DNA of 60,000 nucleotides from assembly GCF_029227915.1 (NCBI RefSeq), contig NC_079887.1, positions 10,728,001 through 10,788,000 of the forward strand, in the 5' to 3' direction. The translations under genes and the position numbers were made by a program. The first letter of the stretch is position 1. Every line of letters begins with the position of its first letter. Under the pieces are notes generated by a model, which was given only the letters and a program-made list of their open reading frames with translations, did no database searches and was not told the origin of the DNA. Of the stretch, positions 21,194 to 34,900 are shown piece after piece. The stretch comes from Hydractinia symbiolongicarpus (taxonomy: Eukaryota; Cnidaria; Hydrozoa; Anthoathecata; Hydractiniidae).

Positions 21194-22212
21194 GAATTTC
21201 CGCGCCCGAAGGCGTAGGAAATTCTTTAAAACCGTCGTTTTTTTCTTTCGGAGCATTTTTTGAGAAAAAATCGACCCTGGGATTTCACGTTGCTCAGTCA
21301 CAGATGTAAACTTCGTACCCAAGCTCCTTAACTACTGGGAAGTCTCGTATTGACGTTTCAGGCCAAAATTGGTATTTGTTTTCGACAAAATTTGGCACAG
21401 TTAACAAAAAAAGTATGCTGAACATAATGGTGACATAATAATTTTGATTTTTGTCACCTAAATGTCATTTTAGGCCAAAATTGGTCAAAAAATTAGAACT
21501 ACTTTATTTTCAACAAAATTTGGCACAGTTAACAAATAAGGTATGCTGAACATGATGGTGACATCAAAATTTTGGTTTTTTGCCACCTTAAATGTCATTT
21601 TAGGCCAAAATTGGTCCAAAAATTAAAATTACTTCATTTTCAACAAAAATTGGCAAAGTTAACAAAAAAAGTATGCTGAACATAATGGTGACATCAAAAT
21701 TTTGATTTTTGTCACCTAAATGCTATTTTAGGCCAAAATTGGTCCAAAAATTAAAACCACTTCATTTTCGGCTGAATCTGGCACAGTTAACAAATAAAGT
21801 ATGCTGAAAATGATGATGGTACAAAAGTTTGATTTTTTGTCACCTAAATGTCATTTCAGGCCAAAATTTATCCAAAAATTAAAACTGCTTTATTTTCGAC
21901 AAAAATTGACACAGTTAATAAAAAAAAGTATGCTGAAAATGATGGTCACATCAAAATTTTGATTTTTTGTCAACTAATGCCGTTTAAGACCATAAACGTT
22001 TCAATCGCAAGACTTTCAACAATGAATGATAGGCTGTATCTTTTGTTAGCAATTTCTTTTAAAATGTGAGTTTAATGACACGTTTCGTTTTGTTTGCGTT
22101 TGTTGTAAGATATAATGTCACTGGTGTGCTTTATTTTCAGAGGTTCATGCACCAAACCCCTTCGAATGTTTGGCACAATAACATCAAATATTTTTGTAGC
22201 GCGCGGAAATTC
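21194..22212. mobile_element. ~1.02 kb inverted-repeat element with internal tandem repeats (unit B)
   Basis: The element begins GAATTTCCGCGC and ends GCGCGGAAATTC, a 12 bp inverted repeat. It interrupts sequence that is continuous in the copy A region (around 8180). The left end also folds on itself (GAATTTCC...GGAAATTC). The right flank AGAGCCCCCAGGGCTTCTTG may belong to the element. The interior has five imperfect units of 112-130 bases. No transposase frame is present, so it is non-autonomous. Class unknown; no clear target-site duplication was seen. Confidence 0.65.
21361..22000 (+). repeat. ~128 bp tandem repeat, about five units (unit B)
   Basis: Units start at GGCCAAAATTGGT at 21361, 21473, 21603, 21731 and 21859, spaced 112, 130, 128 and 128 bases. 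Each unit contains TGGCACAGTTAACAAA, AGTATGCTGAA and TTTTTGTCACCTAAATG in order. The units are diverged by substitutions and small indels. The stretch has no coding potential and is repeated at 31103-31742 in unit C. Confidence 0.75.
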
Positions 22213-22977
22213 TTAGAGCCCCCAGGGCTTCTTGTTTATATATAAAACTGTAAAGTTATCTTGTTCCGTATGAACAGTTTACATCAAAAAACAGGGCGCG
22301 GGTAATGTTGTGTTACTCTCCACGAAGTTTTACTACTTTTTAAAAGGCAGATTAATAAGTTTTCATACATTAACTATTTTTAAGATCTTCTATAATATAA
22401 TATATTCTGTTAATCTTTTTTTACTTGAACTATATGTTACTGAACAAGGTACTTCCTTATCTGGTGCTTTCCACCTGAAAATCCAACGTTAAGTAAAGAA
22501 GAAACGCATTGTTGTGAACATTTACTTGATTTGCCTATCCTTTCGCATCATTCAACAATTTAAATTTTGCAGCCAAATAAATGGTTATCAATACTCATAA
22601 AATGCAGTAAAATGTTCCAAGCTGAATGTGAGTGCAAAAAAAAAAACATTTCCTTAGAAAATTGTCTGAAAACGAAAAAAGCTGGAACTTTTGGTCTATT
22701 GCAATGTGACTTACAAAAAACCAAAACACAAATTTAATTATCTTGAATCAAACAGCTTTGTCAAAGATAAGCTTTGTTGCCAAACCGTGGTTTGTTGATT
22801 AGAATCGTCTGTTTTTTATGTCTGGAATTACAAAAATCCGGATCTTCGAGCACGTTACAAAATATTTTTGTACAGGAACTAAAACACAAATTATAATAAT
22901 TTTGAGTTTAACAAGTATGTTTAATTTATAAAGCAACCTTAAAAACTAAAAAAGTCTCAGTATGCCTTAATGCAAAA

Positions 22978-23290
22978 ATATATAAAAAACATAGTTTGGA
23001 AAACAATAAATTTAAACCTAGAAAAATCATTAATTCAGTTGCATGCCATCCTTTTTGACAAAAATATACGCAAAATGTAAAACTTAACCGGGTAACAAAA
23101 ACAAAATCCTTTTTTTTGTTTGATGATCCGTACTCCCAAACATTTTAAACCAAAATTTACCAAACATTTTAACCCAAAACTTCATAAAAGAAATGAGCAA
23201 GGATTAAGTTTCAAATCACACGAATCTTTATTTTGTATACGGTATTTTTTCGAAAAAAAATTTCACAAAATATAAAACAAAACGGTTTCT
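22978..23290. repeat. AT-rich repeat block, related to 26307-26600
   Basis: The block shares GGAAAACAATAAATTTAAA, CAGTTGCATGCCATCC, TTAACCGGGTAACAAAA and AAAAGAAATGAGCAAGG with 26307-26600, and both recur in unit C (32720-33030, 36050-36345). The wider insertion, 22970-23985, separates two stretches that match the copy A region. Short frames here and at 23673-23954 show no recognisable domain and are not called as genes. Confidence 0.5.
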
Positions 23291-26200
23291 GAGGAGCAAA
23301 TTAAAATCAACAAATATCAGTTTATTTGACATGTTGTGTATTGTCTTCGTCCATGATATATTCCACAAAAAATGTATGAAACAAATCAAATTAACTGCAG
23401 AAAGATTATTCATTTCAGTGCATACAGTCCTCACCCATTTGATTGTGAAATATAAAAAAAAAATTTGGAAGGTGGAGAATATTTTTGTATTTTTTATTTT
23501 TTGTATTTTGTTCCTCCCTAACAAAAATTGAACATTTTTATCATCACCAAATGTGTATTACCACAACAGTTTGTGAAATTATCAAAAACAAAAACGTGAA
23601 AACGCAGAAATTTCTTCCAGCAAAACTGACATCCCATACAGTTACTTCTCCCAATAAGATTTATAACACAAAATGTTAAAATTACAACAGCTTACAAATA
23701 TTTTTTCTATGAGTATATTGGATGTGGTTTATTTTCCACCAAAGTTTACACAAAATTTTAAAATCAGTAGTTTGCAACACGAACAATACAAACAGACGAT
23801 GGATACCATCCTTTCCGTAAATATTGACATAAACCCACGTAAGTTTGACCCGAAAGGTGACAACGACCTTTGTAGAAATATTAACAACCCTTGTAAAAAT
23901 AACCTAATAATTTACCTGCTGGCTTACAAAATTTTAACAAAAACAAAACATTAAAAATAATCCTAATTACCGCACACACTTTAAACTTTTAAAACAGTTG
24001 ACGAGTACCTTGTTTCGTAACATAGAAATTATTTTTATTTCATATACTTTTACCATAGACCCCATTGCATCCATGTAGACTGGAGTCATGGTGTAATCAC
24101 AGGCTTTTGAAGGCTATTTTTTAGAACTGTGTCTTATTAAAATGTTTTCAACTTAAATTTTCGACAACTTTAGCTGGACTGGGGAAATAAATGCCTGGCT
24201 GTAATAAGTGAATTTATGTAAGTGGACGTTAAAGAAACTCGTTCTCTTTTAAAAGGCGCTGTACTAGAAGGTGCGGCATGTTTTATTTGTACCCTACTCT
24301 TTAATCGATTGTCCTTTTGGTTGATTAAAAATGTCATTTCTCTAAAAAGGGGAAACACCATGTTGTGTGCAGTAGGTTAATATAAAATCGCGTTTCCCCA
24401 TTGTACAATTTTATCTTTGCATTATGATGTTACATATACAATACATATTTACATTATTTTCTGTTTGCATGTCTGTTTTTATTGTTTTCGGGTGTTTTGA
24501 ATTTAAATAATGTTTTTCATCTGCCTTTATGAAAGGCAGATTGACTAGTTTAAATACATTAACTAGTTTTTAGGACCTTTTAACTTTTCATTTATTCATC
24601 CATTTATTATTATCATTGCAGAAAAAATGTTTTAATGCTGAAATATATTTGATAATCTGTACTCTTGCACCATACGTTACTGAACAAGGTGCTTCCTGAT
24701 CAGGTGCTTTCCATTCGGATGTCCCACGTTGACTACACATTTATCTGATTGACTCGTTCTTTTGCACCATTTAACAATATAGATTTCGCAGCCGAATAAA
24801 TGATTATCAATACTCATAAAATACAATAAAATGTTCTGATAGTGTAAATTCAAACTGAAAGTAAGTGAAATAAAAAAGGACTTTCCTTAAAAAGTTTACG
24901 ATTAAATGAGTATTGTCTGATTGAAAACGAAAAAAAAAAACGGAACTTTTGGTATGTTCCAATGTGATTTTGTACAGAAACCCAAACACAAATTTAATAA
25001 TCTTGAGTCATACTTTTCTGTCACGTCAAAGATTTACTTTTATATTAAAAAGATAACGATTAAAAAGCAAGCTTTGTGCCAAACCGTGATTTGTTGATTA
25101 AAATCGTCTATTTTTTATGTCTGGAATTATAAGATTCCGGATCTTCTAGCACGTTACAAAACTTTTTTGTACAGGAACTTAAACACAAAGTAAAATAATT
25201 TTGAGTTTAACAAGTATTTATTTTAGTTATAAAGCGACCTTGGAATCTTAAAAAGTCTAATTATGTGTGGTTTTCAACAAAGGACATTTCTCGACTTTTA
25301 TGTTTGTCATTTTTCTTGTTAATAAATTAACAAACGTGAACTGTTTTTACATGATCGCTCAATTGTATGCATGTTTACCGGATATTATGTATAAGGGTTA
25401 GGGTTATTGTTATTCGGCATAATAAGTGGTTAATATGCATAATACAGAATTTGCCACAATCTCTGTAACCTATATAGAAAAACAAAGACCTCTTCACGAA
25501 TTCTTATTTCGCCTCTGGGATAGTGAAACAGCATGGTAATTGGATGGCTATTTCGTGCAGAAATACAGAAACTTCGTGTTAACACAGCGTCACCCGCGCT
25601 CTGTTTGTGATGTAAACATTTAATAAGGAACAAGATAGCCTAACAGTTTCATATAGAAACTAGTCGTATTCCTTGGAAAATTTAAAGATAAGTCGCCCAT
25701 CGTTTTGTGGCCAGCTGGCAGCATGTTAATATGGATACACATATCACGTCAGTTGAATTAGTAGCAAGAATAACTTTTTTTCTTGCGTAGCGCTGTATTT
25801 TTTGACTTATTGACACAGTAACTATCTTGTACATACATTTCCATCGCTAGAAAGGAACTGCTATTTAAATTTTGATGACAACAGCAAATATTTCAACATA
25901 TTGAATACTGCCCTTACCAAAAATATTAAACTGGAAACACAAAAAAAGAACGGTTGCAAGGAGGAGTCCTAATTTAAGAAATTTTTACATAAAATGTGAA
26001 ACGTCAAATCGCATGAAATCCTTGCAAAACTTGCAAGGTGTAATATCTAGTTGAAAGAAAGTTATAACAGTTATCAACTCTCACAGTCAAAACACTGACC
26101 ATAACAACACCGACAGTTACAACACCGATAATAACAACATCAAAAATAACACATCTCGTATATGTATATACATCTTTTAAAGTGATTAGGTTGTAACATA

Positions 26201-28857
26201 CAATATTTTAATGTAAGGTGGCAAAAAACCCTTGCAAGAGTTGTATGGAAATAGGTCTTTTTACGCATTTTAAACATAGTCTTCTACCTAAAAGATTATA
26301 CAAAAATATCAAAAAACATAGTTTGGAAAACAATAAATTTAAATCTAGAAAAATCATTTATTCAGTTGCATGCCATCCTTTTCCACCAAAATGTATACAA
26401 AAATGTAAAAATTAACCGGGTAACAAAACAATTTTTTCTTTTTTTGTATGATGATTCGTACTACCCTTTACCAAACATTATAAACTGAAACTTCATAAAA
26501 GAAATGAGCAAGGGATAAATTTCAAATCATAAAAATCTTTATTTTGAAAACATTGCATATGGTCCTTTCTCACAAAAGTTTTCACAAAATTTAAGCGTTT
26601 CTTTTTTTTATTGACCCTCTTAAGGGTGTTATATTGTCAGTCATTAGGTTATCACGCGTTTCATTTTTTACTCCCTTTAGGTTATCAATTTCCGAAATTA
26701 CATTTCTTTCTTTGTATTCTCTCAAGGATAATGTATTGACGTTCATTAGTTTCTTTAACATTATCATGTGATGGAGATATACAAGAAAGATATCAAATTT
26801 TTAGTAAGAATGGTAAACATTTTTTTAGTTTAAAAATTTACATGTAATATTGATAAAAATTACTGAAAAGTGTTAGTGAAGATATAATATATATAACAAT
26901 GTTAACTTTATGAAAAATAAATAACAACGAACAGATAAATAATATTGTTAACTTATAAAAAGTAAATATACTACTAAACGGATTAAAACATGGAGACGTG
27001 TTTAAGAGATTTTGAGTAGTTTCGTCAGTCGCATTCTAATTAACCAACACACAGATTTCCAACCGATCCGAATGAATGATCCGCCTAGTGAAAATCCAGT
27101 TTAAAAGATAATCTATGGGTAAATTATATACAAAATCTAGTTATTCTTTTCATAACTATATGAAATAATTCACTTTTTCTCAACTTTTTATAGCTCCTCT
27201 AGGGTAAAATATGTACAAAAATCTAATAAACCAGTAAAAAAAAGTAAACAACGTAGCTTAGACTAAATCAAGAAACTGCTTTGCACAGTTGCGACCAAAG
27301 ATTTGCTTGAATATATATTACAGGTTAATAAAATACTTTAAATATTAAACAAGTGCAAAGCAAGAGAATCAAACAAATGTCAATCTAGTACCAATAGGTT
27401 TTTTAATTATATTTCATGCAAAACTTATCTACGACACTAGAAATTAAAAAAAAGGTTGCGAAGCATTACGCAAGTTGCAATTCATGGAGATGGTGCTAAT
27501 TACATACAATTCCAATAACAAACAACATGGCTATAATTGATAGTTGAAAAGTTTTCTCACTTTTACTAAAGAAGTTGTCATGCTGACAGGCATGGAAAAT
27601 GATTTTCGTCATACCAACATGGTGAGAACAACTTAAGCATATTTACTATTGCAACCCAAGCCAGATAGACAAAAATTTAAATGTAGTTAACGATATCTGT
27701 TCTAGAAAGATTTTTTTTTGTTAACAGTTTTCGAGCATTTGTAGCAATTATCGCATAAAAGCTACAACGTATTTTCAAGTTTAATTGATCATTTTGAAAC
27801 TTTTGAGTCAGAAGGTACAAGTAACCAAACGTTTTTCCTACTAAATGTTGTGCTAAATCAGTGTTTGTTCTTTCTTTTTGGTAGTTTGTTTTTAAATAGC
27901 TGTTACTGATTAAAATTTAGCCTATACTTGCACAAAATCTGGATATAATCTTATAAATTTTTTAATTCATTGTATATATCTGTTGTTGCTGGTGTTGTTG
28001 TTAATATAATCTAACAATACAAATAAAATCCATTTCTCTATATTTTTCTTATAAGCTTCTTTTTTATGTTGTTAAAAGCTTTGAATCAATTAAATGAAAA
28101 GTGTTTATTAGTAATATATAGAGTTTTGCATTATTAAGCATTATAAGATTTTTTACATGTTTTTTACTGAAATTATTTATTTAGGGATTATATAACTTGA
28201 GAATTAGTAACTCTGTAGAATAAACCTATGCTATTATTTTCAATTATAGCTAGTATAAGCAAGCCGGTAAATATGCTAAAATAAGTTATGACGCCACATT
28301 TAGAAGCTGGGTGGGTGTAATACGAAGACCACCGGTTTTTTTAGCTCTGAGGAAAATGCGCAATGTTTCGTTTGCCTTGAAAATGTTTCGTTTGCCTAGA
28401 AAAAATTTTTGGATCCGACATTGAAATTTCTTATAACATCCTGTGTTTCCGATTTAGCATCTTTCTGAATGGATCTTTTCACGGGCCTTAGCAACTAGTT
28501 ATATAAACTACATGGAAATACCGTACATGTTTGAATGATATGATTTTCAACACTTGACACTCCATTCAGTAATATGCTGCCGAAGATTGGGGTAAGTAGA
28601 CTACACAGAATGGACTTAGCTTACGTAGTTAAGTACTTGTTTCATTTATAAACAACTGAAATATTTTAAGTTGCTTTTTACCTCGCTATAAAAATATCAA
28701 ATATCAAAAGAAGGAAAATATTGGGGTGAAAAGAGGCAATATTCAATGCATTAATTTCTAATATTATTGATTTCTACAAAAGTGTGTCAATTAAAAAAAA
28801 TATAAAAGAAGTTAAAGAAGAAATTATCTTCTTAAATGGCAGCGACCAAGATCAACA

Positions 28858-30360
28858 CTAACGTCCGTGATGATGATGATGACGATGACGACGATAAAGA
28901 TGATGATGTTTATGCCACCACCATGGATCTATAAGATTAAATCAAAATAATTATTTTTTTTAAAAAACAAATACAAGTTCTTGAGTTCTGATTCCGAAGT
29001 ACTCCTAATAACTGTAGCACTTAAACATTTGCTTACATACCTTGTTTCTTCTTTGCCAGTGCATCCTTCTTATATTCCATCACGTCGTATTCTAAAAATG
29101 AAAGAGTTTTGTAATATTATATCGAAAATAAACAGGATCTGATCGCTTATCCCTTGGCATCTTGTTAGTTACGATAAAAAAGTCTTCCCCTTTTATGAGA
29201 CTTCTCCTTCGTGTAGCTTATAGGTGAACCTTAATACAACTTAGAGTGGTTAATATTTTTAGGAATTTACAATCCCGTTTGATAATTTAATAAATTTGAA
29301 AAAATAAAAATCAATAATTAGAGAGAGATTTTTATGTAAGAAATCTGTTATGATTAAAAATATTAGCAAAGTTATTACCTTCTTCGTCATCAGGTTCGTC
29401 TTCGTTCTCCAGGTTTATCTCATCAACGTCTGTTTAATAAATAAAAACATTTTTTTTAAACTCAGCACATTGTTGTACGTCATCCAGGTAAACTCTCTAG
29501 TAGATTTACAATTCACCCAGGTTTATGACGACACTAATCCGGCAAACATATGTGACTAAAACATTAACTAAAGACGCTATACAGATATTTTCGTGGAAGA
29601 AGAACGATGCTGTCAAAAGGGAAGTTTGTCAAACATTAGCTGCACTCACCATAATCCGCATTTTCATCTTCTTTTTGCTCACGAGGCTTTGCTTCTATAA
29701 TATTTAGAAAATGGTCAAGAATTAATAAAAATCAGTTGAACGTTGCAAATTAGTCTGAAGGCGATGCTAAACTGTTCGATACTTTTTGAAGTCAACATTA
29801 GAAAAACTGACAAAAAATTAAAACGCTAGAGCAGAAAGTTGTTCAATATTGTTTTTAAATTATTTTAAGTAAGTGGATGTTGTCACTCATGCTCGTGATA
29901 TATCCATGGAAGAAATTTGTATTATTAATTCAGCTATCTTATCTCTTAAAATAGACTTTACAAACAAGTTCATGCAAGGCACCAAACATGACTATCGCTT
30001 AATACTGAAAAAAACACAAGATGGCATGTGAGATAAACTGCAAAGGAACAAAAGTTCTGTAATATTGCGAGGTATGTTGCTGTTGTTTAACAAAATATAT
30101 TCTTGTCGTAATAGTAAAGAAGACTTATAAAACATACATAGGCGCATTTTGTGTGCTCCTGATTAGACATTTATATTTATAACTTAGTAATTGTTGCAAA
30201 AGGGCATTTTCTATATTCTTTAAGGCTAACTAGAAGAAATTCATTGTATTTTAATTCTGACGAAAGATAATATTCTTATAAAATTACTGATAGAACAATT
30301 ATGCGTACCTGCTGCAACCGCCAATACAAACAAGAACAAACAAACCAACTTGAAATCCAT
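28858..30360 (-). CDS. His/Trp-rich amidated-peptide precursor, copy C (5 exons)
   Basis: Exons are complement 30309-30360, 29650-29694, 29379-29429, 29041-29091 and 28858-28928. The coding sequence appears identical to copy B (89 residues; signal peptide 1-17, acidic propiece, KKK site, Trp3 and His/Arg-rich peptide ending Gly-Arg). Every intron is phase 1, so each internal exon (45, 51 and 51 bases) can be skipped without changing the frame. It lies in tandem unit C in the same orientation as B, about 9.74 kb away. If the duplication is genuine, two identical functional copies are expressed from identical promoters. Function is inferred only from architecture, as for copy B. Confidence 0.72.
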
Positions 30361-30459
30361 CTGGAGTATGTTTCCTTAAACAGTGTGTGAAACGCAATAT
30401 GAGATTTAACGCTATCTGTTATCTTGCTGTACACAATTACTGCTAGTGCTTGAAGCAAG

Positions 30460-30493
30460 ACTGAATATATCAGGTAGTGCCTCATTATTTATA
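30460..30493 (-). promoter_or_regulatory. Core promoter of peptide gene copy C (TATA box + initiator)
   Basis: TATAAATA on the minus strand at 30493-30486 and the initiator-like TTCAGT ending near 30460 reproduce the arrangement in copies A and B. Confidence 0.5.
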
Positions 30494-30935
30494 GAGAATT
30501 CTGTTTACGTAATACTTAAAGATGAAATCTAAGTTGTTAGATATTATAATGAAGTATAATGGAATATAAAGAGCAATCTATTTTATCCTTTGCAGGTACT
30601 AATCCCTTTCGCATAGTTATTTTTGTTATTCTTGGTTTTTTGTACCTTTTTATGTTTTTCCGCTTTCTGTGAAACAAAGTTTGTAACAAACTGGAAGATC
30701 CGCTTTACAGAGTGTAGTACTATAGTAGTATTTTACAAGTATAATTCCAACGATGAAAGTACATTTCTAAGACAGTTGCTGTGTTGCCCCAAATAAGTCA
30801 AGAAGTACAGTACTGTGCAAGGAAACCCTTATACAGTCCCAAACGTGATATATGTATCCATATTATCGAGGCTGTAAACTGGCCATAAAATGATGGGTGA
30901 CTTATCTTTAAATTTTCCGAGGGATACGAATAGTT

Positions 30936-31954
30936 GAATTTCCGCGCCCGAAGGCGTAGGAAATTCTTTAAAACCGTCGTTTTTTTCTTTCGGAGCATTT
31001 TTTGAGAAAAAATCGACCCTGGGATTTCACGTTGCTCAGTCACAGATGTAAACTTCGTACCCAAGCTCCTTAACTACTGGGAAGTCTCGTATTGACGTTT
31101 CAGGCCAAAATTGGTATTTGTTTTCGACAAAATTTGGCACAGTTAACAAAAAAAGTATGCTGAACATAATGGTGACATAATAATTTTGATTTTTGTCACC
31201 TAAATGTCATTTTAGGCCAAAATTGGTCAAAAAATTAGAACTACTTTATTTTCAACAAAATTTGGCACAGTTAACAAATAAGGTATGCTGAACATGATGG
31301 TGACATCAAAATTTTGGTTTTTTGCCACCTTAAATGTCATTTTAGGCCAAAATTGGTCCAAAAATTAAAATTACTTCATTTTCAACAAAAATTGGCAAAG
31401 TTAACAAAAAAAGTATGCTGAACATAATGGTGACATCAAAATTTTGATTTTTGTCACCTAAATGCTATTTTAGGCCAAAATTGGTCCAAAAATTAAAACC
31501 ACTTCATTTTCGGCTGAATCTGGCACAGTTAACAAATAAAGTATGCTGAAAATGATGATGGTACAAAAGTTTGATTTTTTGTCACCTAAATGTCATTTCA
31601 GGCCAAAATTTATCCAAAAATTAAAACTGCTTTATTTTCGACAAAAATTGACACAGTTAATAAAAAAAAGTATGCTGAAAATGATGGTCACATCAAAATT
31701 TTGATTTTTTGTCAACTAATGCCGTTTAAGACCATAAACGTTTCAATCGCAAGACTTTCAACAATGAATGATAGGCTGTATCTTTTGTTAGCAATTTCTT
31801 TTAAAATGTGAGTTTAATGACACGTTTCGTTTTGTTTGCGTTTGTTGTAAGATATAATGTCACTGGTGTGCTTTATTTTCAGAGGTTCATGCACCAAACC
31901 CCTTCGAATGTTTGGCACAATAACATCAAATATTTTTGTAGCGCGCGGAAATTC
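30936..31954. mobile_element. ~1.02 kb inverted-repeat element with internal tandem repeats (unit C)
   Basis: This copy sits at the same relative position as the element at 21194-22212, with the same GAATTTCCGCGC / GCGCGGAAATTC ends and ~128 bp internal units. It was therefore present before the 9.74 kb duplication. Confidence 0.65.
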
Positions 31955-34900
31955 TTAGAGCCCCCAGGGCTTCTTGTTTATATATAAAACTGTAAAGTTA
32001 TCTTGTTCCGTATGAACAGTTTACATCAAAAAACAGGGCGCGGGTAATGTTGTGTTACTCTCCACGAAGTTTTACTACTTTTTAAAAGGCAGATTAATAA
32101 GTTTTCATACATTAACTATTTTTAAGATCTTCTATAATATAATATATTCTGTTAATCTTTTTTTACTTGAACTATATGTTACTGAACAAGGTACTTCCTT
32201 ATCTGGTGCTTTCCACCTGAAAATCCAACGTTAAGTAAAGAAGAAACGCATTGTTGTGAACATTTACTTGATTTGCCTATCCTTTCGCATCATTCAACAA
32301 TTTAAATTTTGCAGCCAAATAAATGGTTATCAATACTCATAAAATGCAGTAAAATGTTCCAAGCTGAATGTGAGTGCAAAAAAAAAAAACATTTCCTTAG
32401 AAAATTGTCTGAAAACGAAAAAAGCTGGAACTTTTGGTCTATTGCAATGTGACTTACAAAAAACCAAAACACAAATTTAATTATCTTGAATCAAACAGCT
32501 TTGTCAAAGATAAGCTTTGTTGCCAAACCGTGGTTTGTTGATTAGAATCGTCTGTTTTTTATGTCTGGAATTACAAAAATCCGGATCTTCGAGCACGTTA
32601 CAAAATATTTTTGTACAGGAACTAAAACACAAATTATAATAATTTTGAGTTTAACAAGTATGTTTAATTTATAAAGCAACCTTAAAAACTAAAAAAGTCT
32701 CAGTATGCCTTAATGCAAAAATATATAAAAAACATAGTTTGGAAAACAATAAATTTAAACCTAGAAAAATCATTAATTCAGTTGCATGCCATCCTTTTTG
32801 ACAAAAATATACGCAAAATGTAAAACTTAACCGGGTAACAAAAACAAAATCCTTTTTTTTGTTTGATGATCCGTACTCCCAAACATTTTAAACCAAAATT
32901 TACCAAACATTTTAACCCAAAACTTCATAAAAGAAATGAGCAAGGATTAAGTTTCAAATCACACGAATCTTTATTTTGTATACGGTATTTTTTCGAAAAA
33001 AAATTTCACAAAATATAAAACAAAACGGTTTCTGAGGAGCAAATTAAAATCAACAAATATCAGTTTATTTGACATGTTGTGTATTGTCTTCGTCCATGAT
33101 ATATTCCACAAAAAATGTATGAAACAAATCAAATTAACTGCAGAAAGATTATTCATTTCAGTGCATACAGTCCTCACCCATTTGATTGTGAAATATAAAA
33201 AAAAAATTTGGAAGGTGGAGAATATTTTTGTATTTTTTATTTTTTGTATTTTGTTCCTCCCTAACAAAAATTGAACATTTTTATCATCACCAAATGTGTA
33301 TTACCACAACAGTTTGTGAAATTATCAAAAACAAAAACGTGAAAACGCAGAAATTTCTTCCAGCAAAACTGACATCCCATACAGTTACTTCTCCCAATAA
33401 GATTTATAACACAAAATGTTAAAATTACAACAGCTTACAAATATTTTTTCTATGAGTATATTGGATGTGGTTTATTTTCCACCAAAGTTTACACAAAATT
33501 TTAAAATCAGTAGTTTGCAACACGAACAATACAAACAGACGATGGATACCATCCTTTCCGTAAATATTGACATAAACCCACGTAAGTTTGACCCGAAAGG
33601 TGACAACGACCTTTGTAGAAATATTAACAACCCTTGTAAAAATAACCTAATAATTTACCTGCTGGCTTACAAAATTTTAACAAAAACAAAACATTAAAAA
33701 TAATCCTAATTACCGCACACACTTTAAACTTTTAAAACAGTTGACGAGTACCTTGTTTCGTAACATAGAAATTATTTTTATTTCATATACTTTTACCATA
33801 GACCCCATTGCATCCATGTAGACTGGAGTCATGGTGTAATCACAGGCTTTTGAAGGCTATTTTTTAGAACTGTGTCTTATTAAAATGTTTTCAACTTAAA
33901 TTTTCGACAACTTTAGCTGGACTGGGGAAATAAATGCCTGGCTGTAATAAGTGAATTTATGTAAGTGGACGTTAAAGAAACTCGTTCTCTTTTAAAAGGC
34001 GCTGTACTAGAAGGTGCGGCATGTTTTATTTGTACCCTACTCTTTAATCGATTGTCCTTTTGGTTGATTAAAAATGTCATTTCTCTAAAAAGGGGAAACA
34101 CCATGTTGTGTGCAGTAGGTTAATATAAAATCGCGTTTCCCCATTGTACAATTTTATCTTTGCATTATGATGTTACATATACAATACATATTTACATTAT
34201 TTTCTGTTTGCATGTCTGTTTTTATTGTTTTCGGGTGTTTTGAATTTAAATAATGTTTTTCATCTGCCTTTATGAAAGGCAGATTGACTAGTTTAAATAC
34301 ATTAACTAGTTTTTAGGACCTTTTAACTTTTCATTTATTCATCCATTTATTATTATCATTGCAGAAAAAATGTTTTAATGCTGAAATATATTTGATAATC
34401 TGTACTCTTGCACCATACGTTACTGAACAAGGTGCTTCCTGATCAGGTGCTTTCCATTCGGATGTCCCACGTTGACTACACATTTATCTGATTGACTCGT
34501 TCTTTTGCACCATTTAACAATATAGATTTCGCAGCCGAATAAATGATTATCAATACTCATAAAATACAATAAAATGTTCTGATAGTGTAAATTCAAACTG
34601 AAAGTAAGTGAAATAAAAAAGGACTTTCCTTAAAAAGTTTACGATTAAATGAGTATTGTCTGATTGAAAACGAAAAAAAAAAACGGAACTTTTGGTATGT
34701 TCCAATGTGATTTTGTACAGAAACCCAAACACAAATTTAATAATCTTGAGTCATACTTTTCTGTCACGTCAAAGATTTACTTTTATATTAAAAAGATAAC
34801 GATTAAAAAGCAAGCTTTGTGCCAAACCGTGATTTGTTGATTAAAATCGTCTATTTTTTATGTCTGGAATTATAAGATTCCGGATCTTCTAGCACGTTAC

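Larger units (their letters stand above)
17735..27480 (+). repeat. Tandem duplication unit B (~9.74 kb)
   Basis: The unit is repeated head to tail at 27481-37222. Corresponding positions are offset by 9742-9744 bases. The unit starts at TTCATGGA(A/G)ATGGTGCTAATTAC and ends at GCATTACGCAAGTTGCAA, where unit C begins directly. From about 18950 onward only a handful of differences were seen; the first ~1 kb shows many more. Contents are peptide gene B, an inverted-repeat element with internal tandem repeats, arm sequences homologous to 5.7-10.8 kb, and two related AT-rich blocks (about 22978-23290 and 26307-26600). Confidence 0.85.

Noticed and set aside
26218-26415. 65-residue ORF with several cysteines
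   Set aside because: No signal peptide or known spacing; the related repeat at 22980 does not keep the frame open.
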